This document shows positions 1-10,289 of a stretch of 64,000 nt of DNA, piece after piece (within the stretch, counting starts at the first letter, position 1; the number at the start of each line of letters is the position of its first letter). Source of the stretch: Dillenia suffruticosa (Eukaryota > Streptophyta > Magnoliopsida > Dilleniales > Dilleniaceae); NCBI GenBank assembly GCA_033439265.1, contig JAVTVX010000013.1, forward strand, positions 4,304,501-4,368,500, read 5' to 3'. Under the pieces are notes generated by a model. It was not told where the DNA came from. It ran no database searches and saw only the letters and a program-made list of their open reading frames with translations. The position numbers and the translations under genes were made by a program.

Positions 1-51
1 TTCTGGAAGAGGATTGTCGGAGAGGAAGAACCAGATGCTTCTGAAAAGTAA
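1..51 (+). CDS. Possible C-terminal coding end of an unidentified gene
   Basis: Read from base 1 in frame 1, the sequence gives 16 sense codons (starting FWKRIVGEEE, ending DASEK) and then TAA at 49-51. The acidic tail reads plausibly as a protein C-terminus, and the following bases are AT-rich as in a 3' UTR. The stretch is too short to name a family, and an open frame of this length can occur by chance, so this is a weak call. Confidence 0.2.
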   Translation, partial: FWKRIVGEEEPDASEK

Positions 52-309
52 GAAACGGTGGTGTAGAAACTCCAAGGAGGGTGAAAATATTTGCCAGAAC
101 CAGAATTTTAATTCAAAGATGAAATTCTATTTTCTCAACTATTTGTCTTATACCTGGTAGTAAACTTTGTTTTATAAAATTCTCAGAAGATTCGGGAATC
201 AAACCAGAGTGGGATGCCAAGTGCCATTCAAAAAAAAAATAAAAGATGTTTTGGCAATGCGACCCCCAACTGCATGCCCTTTAAAAAAGGTGAAAGAAAG
301 GCATTTAAG

Positions 310-341
<32 letters not shown>

Positions 342-846
342 TTTATTTTCCATCACGAATCATATTTTAACTAATTCAGTTTGTAACTAATTCAGTTTGA
401 ACATTTGTGGGGTGACTTTCTCAGTATTATTTTTTTCATTCTCAAGTTTCAAACCTAATACTTCAAGAATCTAACGTACCATTTCACTAAGTTGATTGTC
501 TGTTGACGAAGACATTCAAAATTGAGATAATGTAAGGCCTGACCGGTATAGTTTATGGAACCCAACAACGAAAATAATTGAACCTGATCAAACTAGGGCT
601 TGTGCACCTGCCAGGCACTCATATTCTTATGGTTCTTTCTTCTCTTTCTTGCCACCACCAATGTGAAGCAGCAATGGCTAGATAGGCTCTATGATTTCCT
701 AAGCAGTCAAGAATTGGGAACTGCATAATGAAATGTGCATATGAACAACTCCAATTACACAATTTTGTTTGCCTCATCGTAGAGAAAGACACTGAATAGA
801 ATGGTTGGAGCAAGGTTGATGTCAGTACAAGTACCCGTATGTATTA
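52..846. other. Intergenic and presumed 3' UTR sequence
   Basis: No gene is visible here. The left part is AT-rich with a TA dinucleotide tract. The part nearest 846 (about 600-846) has mixed base composition and is probably the 3' UTR of the minus-strand CAF1 gene, whose stop codon is at 847-849. Confidence 0.5.
310..341. repeat. (TA)n microsatellite
   Basis: An almost uninterrupted alternating A/T tract of about 32 bases with a single C interruption. Confidence 0.9.
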
Positions 847-3800
847 CTAAGCTAATAGCTTGGCAAGTTCATCTACTCCTAAACTTCCCTGTGGTACTAC
901 GTTTACATAATCACCTCTAATATTTGTCAGGTTTTGATTTCTAGAACTTCTCCTTCCACTTCCTTTCTTCTCTTGAACCTCTTCCACAGCTACAAATTGT
1001 TCCTCGGCCACATCCACAGTTCCTGGTTCTTCGTTCTTACATTTTTGGACTGCTACCTTCCTTGGACGGTGCCTAAAAACTGGACCAGGCGGTGCCGACT
1101 GGGCAAGAGCTACTGCCTTTTCATAAACAATGTCAGCATCCAAGTTGGTAACATCCAGAATGACTGCACTTCCACCATCAACCGCTTCTCTCAGAAGTGA
1201 AGTGACTGCTTCTACACACAGTGATTTTGAAGTAGAAGGTGCACTGAGGTCTTTTAAAATCACTGCCTCACTTGTTTGCCTGATCAACCCAACTTCTGAT
1301 TGATTCTCGATACGTCTGATGGTCTCACAAGTGGTCTGTGAACTTGGCTGCATAGCTCCCAACTCATCATCAAAATGGTCAGAATCAATTGATATGCTTT
1401 CAGAATTGTATGCCTTGGTCCCAATATCTGGCAAATTATCGCTGTTGGTGGCACCGGCTGACGTTACTTCTGCTTTGGCCTCCTTCATAAGTTCAACTGT
1501 TGAGATAACTACAGCAGGTGGCTCAGCACTGCTCAAAGATGATATCTCCTCAGTTTTCTCAATGCTACAATTGTGAACATCCACAAAGCTTTGGCTGGTG
1601 CTGGCAATGCCATGAGTCTCATCCTTGGTTGATAAACTAGGCGAATAGGACTCCACTTCTTCATTCTCTACTGATGGTCCACTGAATGTGACAAATCCAC
1701 CCTCAGAACTTTTAGAACCATTGCTATTGTCTGACAACTCCAGAAAGGAAGACTTCCAATCTCTTCCTCTCCACATGAGTACATGCTCAAATTCAAATGA
1801 GATAAGGACACATGGAACAAGATCCTGTAAACATTATCACAAACAAGTTTTTTAGCTTAATGGGGAACTAAATTTCATAGCCTACAACATAATGCACTGC
1901 ATGGGAAGGAAAAGAAAAAAAGGCAATACACCATACCCTGAGTTTTGCACCTATTTTCCGATAGTCACTTGGATTCATCCCTTGGCAATTAATTCGCACT
2001 ATTTCACATTCTTCAAATGCCTCTCTCACATTCTTAACAAGGCCAGTGTATACACCATTTTTCCCTATATTACATGCACAACAAAAGTTACCAATCTGCA
2101 AGTGGAACAGTATTATCCCTGAGAAAAGTAATAGCTTGAAAAGGCAAAGTAGAAGTGATAAAAATACCAAGCTTGCATATTGGCACTAATGTGCTTCCCT
2201 TCTTGCGCATTTCAGTCACTTCTTCCAAAGTGAGACCCTCAGGAACTCGCAGAATCAACCTTGGATACACAGGGGAAACTGGTTTCCAGAGCATAATGGG
2301 GAACCTTGGCCGAGTTTTATAGTTGTAATTCCTACCACGAAAGAGAAACAAGACTCCTCCCTTACGATATATAATCTTCCCTCCAGTTCTTTCCTGTCAA
2401 ACAGCTTTATCTTGAGAAGGCCTACTCTCACAACAAGAAATAGAAAATTGGCAAAAGGCCATGCAGTGCAGCTGTTCTTCAAATATTCGAATCCAGAACA
2501 TAGGCTATGGTTATGTTTCTAATATAGAAACCATGCATGGTCAGTCAATATAGCTGTAATTGGAAACCAATAATATGGATTCTCAAGGAAAAAACCGATG
2601 AGAAAAACAAAGAGAACTACAGGGAACAGCCAAAGACACAAACCTCAAGCTGTTGGCACACATTGTCCATATCAACTGTACAAACACCTTTGCACTTTAT
2701 CTTGCAAACTCTTCTCCTCTTCCAATGAGCATGAATATTATCCAACATATTATGTATCAACCCATCTCTACCTGCGTCAACAGACATTCTCCAATCAAAT
2801 ATAACCCTTGCAGAACATGACACCAATCACAACAATCATGCGACAAATGCAAGTGTCAACTAGCTTAGTGCAATATTTTCTAATCAAACATATCTCTGAC
2901 AAAAAACACATAATCACAACCAAAAACACAAAGCAGTCAAATATACTCAATCAACGTGTCAACTAGCTTATTTAGTAAACTCTTTATGGTAGAAACACTC
3001 CCTAGTCGAACAATTATCATAATTTTCCCTCAAAAGAAACACGAGTTCAATCACTGCCAAAAACACAATCAAATGAAATCAACTCACAAGTCAGCTAGCT
3101 TAGTAGGTAAAGTCTCCTGGGATGGTAGCAACAACCCCAATCAAACATTTCCCATAACTTTCCCACGATAAAACATGAATTCAATCACAACCGGAACACA
3201 ATCAAAAGCAACCAATGAAGGTCTTTAGCTACTAAAATTCTTTTCGGGAAACAATACCAGGGACCTAAGTTTCAATGCAGGTGTCAACACAATCAGATGC
3301 AAAACCAAAAATTCATACCCATATTCAATTGTCTCTTAGACCTCAAACACCCTCTAACAAGATCTTTTATCTCATCCTCAGTCAAAGGCTCTCCCAATAT
3401 CTCCTCTCTAGACTTCACATACTTGGGCCCAGACCCGGCCAAAAAGGGCCCTGGCGCCTGCACCGGTTTCACCCCCTTCTTGTACGGCGGCGGCAGCTTA
3501 AACGAATCGAACTCCTGCAACTTCTTCTTACTCGCCGGCAACGGAGCCCGCCCGGTCCACGGCCTGGGCAACGTGGTCGGACCAAAGGGCGCATAAGGCT
3601 CACGCAGCTTCAACGGCTTAATCTTCGGCGTCTCCGTATAACTGTATTGAAATTCAAACGGAGCGCCTGGTACAACGTAGGAAACCCCATTATTACTTAA
3701 GGAAACAGCCGCCTGCGTTTGCATTTGCGGACTTTTCGAAACCCTGGAAACTCTTTTGAATGCGGGGTGTTCTGAATCAGGGTCAGTGACATTTTTGTCG

Positions 3801-4201
3801 ATATTCTGAAACTGCGTATTATTTCGAACCCTATAATTTTTTCGAAATGCGGGATGGTCTGAGTCTCTAGGGTTAGGGTTTTTGGAGTACTTTGAGCGTT
3901 TACCCGGAATTGAAGGTTTTGAAGGGGAAGAAGGAGTTCCGATAGACCTGAATGTGTCATTGGGGTTAGAGCTAGTGGCAGAGTTGTAAATTTTGGCAAT
4001 TACGGTAGCAGATTCGAAACGGCGGTGAAAACGGATGTCGTCTTCAATTTCTTTCTGGGCCCGTTCTATGCGATTAAATTCCTCGGCGTTCGCGTTATTC
4101 CAACGTGAGAATCGCACTTCAGTTGTCGGACGTTGTGTTGATGTTGGGTTTGTTGATGGGAAGATTGGGAATGGGATTAGGGTTTTGAGAGCCGACGCCA
4201 T
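847..4201 (-). CDS. CAF1: CRS2-associated factor 1-like, chloroplastic (CRM-domain group II intron splicing factor)
   Basis: Five coding exons on the minus strand: 4201-3319, 2771-2644, 2393-2168, 2064-1937 and 1824-847. All junctions are GT-AG and phases agree, giving about 780 aa. The N-terminus (MASALKT, rich in S/T/P) looks like a chloroplast transit peptide and is followed by a [10 protein letters not shown]-type block typical of CAF proteins. CRM domain 1 spans about residues 266-365 ([28 protein letters not shown], then [12 protein letters not shown]). CRM domain 2 spans about 385-480 ([29 protein letters not shown]). The ~300-residue acidic, Ser-rich tail ending DELAKLLA argues for CAF1 rather than the shorter CAF2. 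Known role of the family: CAF1 binds the peptidyl-tRNA-hydrolase-like protein CRS2 and promotes splicing of chloroplast group II introns. Start choice: first ATG, giving the expected transit peptide. The gene lies head to head with the glycosyltransferase gene at 4972. Confidence 0.95.
2850..3280. repeat. Diverged tandem repeats with tRNA-like blocks in CAF1 intron 1
   Basis: The first CAF1 intron (2772-3318) holds three, possibly four, diverged copies of a 100-135 bp unit beginning near 2854, 2957 and 3091, with a faint fourth near 3225. Each starts with a variant of GTCAACTAGCTTAGT and ends near AATCACAACC plus an A-rich run. The copy at 3091 contains AGCTTAGTAGGTAAAGTC, which resembles the A box of a tRNA gene, so the unit may derive from a SINE head. 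No array of identical repeats with unique spacers is present. Confidence 0.5.
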
Positions 4202-4537
4202 TGAAAAATTCTGAGAGTGTAATTTTAGTTCATGCAGATGAGAGAGAGTGACGGCAGCAGGAATTGATGGGAAAATAAGGGTAATTTGGACTAAATATAA
4301 AACAGTGGCAGATTTTTTCGCTTCTTCGACGCATTTTTGCAACTACAGATACGACGTCGTTAATAGGCAAATACCCCTTAGCTTCTTGGGATGCAGTGGC
4401 AACATTGTGATATTTGGCAAAATCACGTCCAGTCTCCAAAACTCTCCTTCTTCAAGCAGGCAGGGAGAGAGAAGAGTAAGCCCGAATTCAACCTCACTTG
4501 ACTGCAGTTGCCCGCTAAAGCTGATGAGCTCACAGAG
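4202..4537. promoter_or_regulatory. Divergent promoter region between CAF1 and the GT47 gene
   Basis: The CAF1 start codon (4201, minus) faces the GT47 gene, whose 5' leader probably begins around 4450-4500. A candidate 5' UTR splice donor (CAGAG/GTTAGT) lies at 4537/4538, and a matching acceptor (TTTTCAG) ends at 4873. The core between the two transcription units is therefore only about 250-300 bp and may act bidirectionally. I see no convincing TATA box, which is common for housekeeping and organelle-protein genes. The layout is visible; shared regulation is inferred. Confidence 0.45.
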
Positions 4538-4918
4538 GTTAGTCTTCAATTCTATTTTCTCGGTCTTTCTCTTCTCTCTCTCTTTCTCCCTCGATTTTGG
4601 AATACGTACTTATTTTCCAATTTCGGGGACAATCATTGCTTGAAAGCTTAATTTCAAACTAAGTCTTGCTAGTCGCAACTTCTTGGACAGACTCAATTTA
4701 CTGAATCAGTATATTTTGTAGAACGGGGGGATACGAATGCCCATTATAAGATTATGAAAAATAATCTTCATTATCTGAAATGTGGTCATCAGAAAATGTT
4801 GAGAATTAACATCATACATGTTTTGTTTTCACAATGTTGTTCTTATTGTTGGGGTTGTGGATCTGCTTTTCAGGAAGTGGGCATATAATTTAAGATACGG
4901 GAAAACTTGCTAGTGACC

Positions 4919-4975
4919 ATGAATATGTTTTTAAACTGATTGATCATGGTATTCGATTGGTATTATGCAAGATGA
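4919..4975 (+). promoter_or_regulatory. Two upstream ORFs in the GT47 leader, the second overlapping the start codon
   Basis: ATG at 4919 opens a 6-codon frame ending TGA at 4937-4939. ATG at 4946 opens a 9-codon frame (MVFDWYYAR) whose TGA at 4973-4975 overlaps the main ATG at 4972-4974 as ATGA. If the transcript begins upstream, as the probable 5' UTR intron implies, both would be scanned before the main start and could reduce or reinitiate translation. Confidence 0.5.
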
Positions 4976-7573
4976 GTTCGACCAGCAAGCATCAAAGGTT
5001 ATGCCATGTTGATATCCGGAGGTTGCCTGTGATCATAGGCATAACTATTGCTATTGGGATTCTATCCCAGTTTTTTGCACTTCTGTCTGGGAATTATACA
5101 TTTGCTCTATCACTTTCCAACAAGGTTTCTAAATTCATTGCGGATAATAATGCAACACTTGTTCATGGCAATACCCCAAATGATCCACCAAATATGCATC
5201 TGGCATCTAATCAGGAGGGATTTGTTTATGAATCTTCCTTGGATGTTGACATTGATGTGGATGATGAAGTAGTTGAGGGCAAAAACTTGCTCACGGAGGT
5301 CGTAAGTGAGAAAAGATTGGAAATATCTGATGAGAACTTGGAAGTTACCAATTTTGCTGGAGTTGCTGATTCTGTGTCTGAGCCACTTGTGCGGTCTAAA
5401 ATTACTAATAGAAGCAAAGATGTGGTTGACACATCTTCAGTTAGAGGCATCAAGCAAGTCATCATAGGAATGTCCAAGGTTGAAAAGAATGAGCTGTTGC
5501 AGAGTTCTTTAGACTCTGCAGACGACATTTCTACAGCAAATTCCGACTTCAATATCATTATTAGGCAGAAACCACTGTCAATATCAGCTATGAATTTGTT
5601 GTTGCATCAACATTTCGCTTCTTCTAGTGCGGTGGTATGATCTTGGACCCTAAGCTTTCAGTTTAATTGGAGGGGTCTATGTAGGATTACCATGTGCAGA
5701 AAGGGTTCCTCACCATTTTCTTTGTTGATTACAGAAACCAAGATTGTCTTCAGCACGTGACTGGGAACTCTTGTCCTCAAAGATGCTGATACAAAATGCT
5801 CCTGTTTTAAGGCATTCTTCAGAACTCCATGCTTCTCTTTTTCGGAATGTATCAATCTTCAAACGGTAAGTCTTTGCATATGTTAGCTATATTCTTTTGC
5901 ATATTAACCCCAGCTTGGTCACTTTCAGATACTGTGCTATCTCTAGGACATGTTATGTACTGGATCTTGTTGCAAACTAACAAGTCCATTTAACTTGCCT
6001 AATATTTCGTGCATTGAAAAAATTATGGGCATTATTGTCTCCTCCCTATGCCAAAAACAAAGAAGGAAGAAACCATGAGATATACATGTCGGACCATAAT
6101 TGGGCTCATTATCTTGCTTTTAGTCTGCTGCATTAAGCCATCACACTGCTTGCTGTAAGGATGCAAATAGGTTTTAGGAGAAATTGGATCAACACTCGAT
6201 TTCTTCTTATTGTATTTACTTTTTGCATACTGCCCCTCTAAGAAACATGATTGTGTGCAAATAAATTGACACGGGACATCAATGACATTGATAATGAATT
6301 TCTTAAGCTGCAATAATTCAAAGCTTTCTTCATTATTCTGCAATTCATTGGTATGTTTTTCAAACCCATTCAAGAAGTGATCTTCAATTTGCTCCACTAA
6401 AGTTGGCATTACCCTATATGCAGAAGCTATGAATTGATGGAGCGAGTGCTAAAAATATATGTTTATAAAGAAGGGGAGAAGCCCATATTCCATCAACCCA
6501 AACTTAGAGGAATTTATTCCTCAGAAGGGTGGTTTATGAAACTGCTGGAAAGAAATAAACAATTCACTGTGCGAGACCCAAAGAAAGCGCACTTGTTTTA
6601 CTTGCCCTTCAGTTTGGCAATACTTCGATCAGTGCTTTCTGAACAAAATTCGACTACTATGAAGGATGTAGAGAAGTATCTGACAGATTACATGGACCTT
6701 ATAGCAGGTAAATACCGTTTCTGGAAAAGAGCAAGTGGGGCAGATCATTTTGTTGTTGCTTGTCATGACTGGGTATGTTTTCTGTGAGCTTATATCACTA
6801 TCTCCTTTGATCACTTAATATTGAGCTTGTTGATTGACATTCTGAAAATTTGAATGCTGAATTGACATTGCATAGTTCTTTCTAATGAATGGTGTGTGTT
6901 GCAGGCTCTCCGAGTAACAAGGAACCGAATGGCTAATTGCATCAGAGTTCTTTGCAATTCTAATATTGCTAGAGGCTTCCAGATAGGGAAGGACACTGCC
7001 TTACCAGTGACATATATCCGTTCATCTGAGAATCCTTTGAGAGATATTGGGGGTAAACCTCCTAGGGAAAGGCATATTCTAGCCTTCTTCGCAGGGGGCA
7101 TGCATGGCTATCTTCGACCAATCCTGCTAAAATACTGGGAGAATAAGGAACCTGATATGAAAATTTTTGGGCCTATGCCTCGTGACATTGAAGGCAAAAT
7201 GGTATACAGAGAGTACATGAAGAGCAGCAAGTATTGCATCTGTGCCAAGGGCTATGAAGTACACACTCCTCGTGTGGTTGAGGCTATTTTCTACGAGTGT
7301 GTCCCTGTGATCATATCAGACAACTATGTGCCTCCCTTCTTCGAGGTATTGGACTGGGAGGCATTTGCAGTGTTTGTGTTAGAGAAAGATATACCGAATC
7401 TGAGAAACATACTTCTTTCCATCCCAGAAAAGAAGTTCCTTGAAATGCAATCACGAGTGAAGATGGCGCAACAGCATTTCCTTTGGCACAAAAGCCCCGT
7501 GAAGTATGATTTGTTTCACATGGTACTTCACTCGATTTGGTACAATCGAGTGTTCCAAGTTAAACCCAAATGA
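4972..7573 (+). CDS. GT47 / exostosin-family probable glycosyltransferase
   Basis: Four coding exons (4972-5634, 5735-5865, 6424-6772, 6905-7573) join with GT-AG junctions and consistent phase into about 603 aa. Residues about 18-38 (IIGITIAIGILSQFF) form one hydrophobic anchor after a short basic N-terminus, the layout of a type II Golgi membrane protein. A low-complexity stem follows to about residue 220. The exostosin (Pfam Exostosin, CAZy GT47) domain then runs to the C-terminus, with family blocks KIYVYKEGEKPIFHQP, SEGWFMKL, DPKKAHLFYLPF, HDWALRVTRN, PLRDIGGKPP, HILAFFAGGMHGYLRP, KYCICAKGYEVHTPRVVEA and YECVPVIISDNYVPPF. GT47 members transfer sugars during cell-wall polysaccharide or glycoprotein synthesis; the donor and acceptor cannot be told from sequence. 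ATG 4972 was chosen because the in-frame TTG upstream is not a normal plant start. Two uORFs precede it. Confidence 0.93.
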
Positions 7574-8111
7574 GGGTGTCCGAAAAATTCTCCATTTTTG
7601 TTGTTTGGATTATGACTTCATCATTGCGATACCATTATCCAATGTGGGCAATGACATTAAAGTGAAGAAGCTCATGGAACTTCAAATGTCTTATGTCTTG
7701 CAGCATTTTCTTCCTTGGAGTGTAAGTCTTGTGGAAGAATGATGCTTTTGTGCAGGCTAAACTGTGGAGAAGACATCAACCTTGCAGAAAGAAGATTTGT
7801 ATCTGGGAAACTTAGTGTTGTCTGATGCTCAAGCTGCCGTCCGAGGTGAGAATTGTAAGTTAGAATGGTTTGTGTATATACTGCAACCATGGCTTGTGAA
7901 CTGGCCTGTTGATCTTGTTAACTGTATTTCTCCTTCCAAGAACTCTTATGTATTATAAAAAGTAGTCTGTTGTTGTTTCACTGACAAAACCAATAATTTT
8001 AAATTTTGTCCAAATATCTCTAGTTGATAGACGTAAGAACCATAGTACTTTGAGTCAACAAGGTTAATTAATTAAGAAAACTTGCATTGTTTGGGTGGGG
8101 TTGTCGGGCTT

Positions 8112-8139
8112 TGGAAGAAGAAGAAGAAGAAGAAGAAGC
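8112..8139. repeat. (GAA)n microsatellite
   Basis: Eight to nine consecutive GAA/AAG triplets within AT-rich intergenic DNA. Confidence 0.9.
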
Positions 8140-10037
8140 AGCCGCTGCAGCAATTAATAAAAATAATAATAAAAGAAGCAATTAATATGGTAGTGTGGGG
8201 ATCATACCACTTTTGGAAAAGCATGTATGACATTGATAGGAAGTAGAACTTTGCAATTATTGACCAATTCATTAAAGTTTTATCATCTAATTTAGTATTA
8301 GTTCCCCTTAAGTCCAACAAAAAACTGTTCCACCCCCTCATCTCCCTCATCAATTTTCCCAACTTAAACATAGTGATTTAATTTTATTAATTAAATTAAC
8401 AAATACTACATAATTTTGGATTCAGTTATGCAAGAAGATATATAAATTTTCAGGGAAAAAATCTCTACTTTTGTGTTTGACAAAAACTTTGGCTCTAAAA
8501 ATAATTAATATCTTTGTGTCAGTGGAAAATTTAAGTCAAAATCGTAAGAAAATTACTTTTATAAACACTTACTACAAACAAAGAGACTATTTATAAAAGT
8601 GACAAACTAATAAAATTTATTATTTTATCCTAACAACAAAGAGAACCCTTTGTTTAATTCTCATAAAAATCAATTTAAACAATTACACAAATAAAAATTT
8701 AATTTATTTAACTTGAAAACAAATAAATAATAATCAAAATTTTAAGAGTAGTTACATGAGGATTACATGTTATGTGTCTGTATATCTTACATGTTTTTTT
8801 TTTATTTGATTTAAAAAATATTTTGATCAATTTAAAATTTCTTAACTTTATAAATTCACATTTTTTACTCATATCGAGTGTTATATTGGATTTATTGTTG
8901 ATTTATGTAGCATTACTTAATTTTTTTACTTTTATATCAAATAAAATTTTCAAATGGACAATATTAAATGTACTAAATACTTATGTAGCATCTACATAGG
9001 AATATTCTTAAAATTAAAAAAAAAAAAAAAAGATTTTTACTCTTTTTATTTTTTTTTTTCATTCACACTCTCCAATCCCACCTTTTTTTTTTTTTTTTTA
9101 AGTTTTCTTTTGCTAGGCTCTTTCTAAGCTCAATTTCCTTTTTAATCGCTTTTTAGTATATCCTAACATCTCTACCCTTTTTTTTTCTCTCTCCCTCAAG
9201 TTTGAAACAATGAAACACTGGGCAATTGATTTTCAAAATTTTGAAGGTTGTTTCTTTCTCATTCTTCCCCTTATATGATTTTTTTTTTTTGGGGATTTCT
9301 TTGATTAAGTGCTTTTTTTTCCTTTTTCAAATCGTTTTTTTTCTTTGAATTTTGATTTTGATTGCTTCGTATTGATTATTTTTCTAAGTTCTTGATAAGT
9401 CAGGTTAAAAGAATTTTGATTCTTTCTTTTTGAAACATCGCGTTGAAGGACTTAGAAAAATCTCTATTTGTTTTTAATACCCAACCTTGAAGAATAGGCA
9501 AGAAACTGGATAACGACAGTCCGAAAGTTTTTGTCACTCGGTCTCTCTCTCTCTCTCTCTCCAATTTTTAGTTTGTAAATTCTCACGCTTTGTGCGAATG
9601 GGTATTCCATTTATTTTATGCATGTTGGAGACTTTGTTATGGTTTTGCAGATTCAGATGCTTGTCTGAATTTCGTTTTAATGTGAACACTCTTCACTTTC
9701 TTACACGTTTTTAAATTTGATTGCTTTCTCATGGTTTTTATGGTTTTTCTGATTGTGCTGGAATCAGATTTGAGTTGGTATTTACTCATTGATCTTACCT
9801 CTTATCATGACATCGATCAACTGCAGTTCTGTTTATTCGAGATTCCATTTGATTGTCAAAGTTAGAATTTTGTTGGTTCGACATTGTTTTCGAAAACCAA
9901 CAATTGTTTACTGCCAATGTATTTAAGGACTGATCTCTGTGGCAGCTAATGTCGTTGGCCATTATGTTTCTTTTTAAGGTCATCTGTTATGGGTTTCTAT
10001 CTGCTATGCTTTTTCCTTTTTCCAGTTTAATTTGATG

Positions 10038-10150
10038 TCAAAGCACCAAAGGCCCTGGTAGCCTTGTGCTACTCGATTCCCCCTCCGACTGATAGGTTTA
10101 AGTCAAAGGTTCGAGTCTGCCCCTTCCCATTGTGTAAGGATCAAAACGTT
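10038..10150 (+). mobile_element. Possible SINE head (tRNA-like promoter blocks)
   Basis: The sequence contains CTGGTAGCCTTGTGCTACT followed about 45 bp later by AGGTTCGAGTCTGCC. These resemble the A and B boxes of a tRNA-derived RNA polymerase III promoter in the right order and spacing. I could not find a poly-A tail or target-site duplication, so this may be an old or partial SINE, or chance. Confidence 0.35.
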
Positions 10151-10289
10151 TGTTGTGAGAGTGTTATCTGGGGATACTAACATCTTGGATTTAAATTTTC
10201 CCCTTCATTTGCAAGTGTTCTAAAATGGGCTCCTTTTCTAATGTGCGAGAACCATGAAACAAAGTTCTGAATGGATTTGTTTCACACAG

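Larger units (their letters stand above)
7574..10289. other. Intergenic: 3' UTR of the GT47 gene, then AT-rich DNA
   Basis: About 7574-7960 is probably the 3' UTR of the GT47 gene. From 8000 to 9100 the DNA is very AT-rich with long A and T runs and no coding signal. From 9100 to 10280 it is T/C-rich with a short (CT)n tract at 9541-9561, which may be the relic of the leader and first intron of the hydrolase pseudogene that starts at 10290. I see no intact gene. Confidence 0.6.

Noticed and set aside
2850-3280. CRISPR-like array
   Set aside because: The units are diverged, abut one another without unique spacers of regular length, and this is a plant nuclear intron.
3275-3700. 141-codon plus-strand frame
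   Set aside because: It is antisense to CAF1 exon 1, which has strong homology and splice support on the minus strand.
6032-6409. 125-codon minus-strand frame
   Set aside because: Lies within the second intron of the GT47 gene on the opposite strand and has no recognisable motif.
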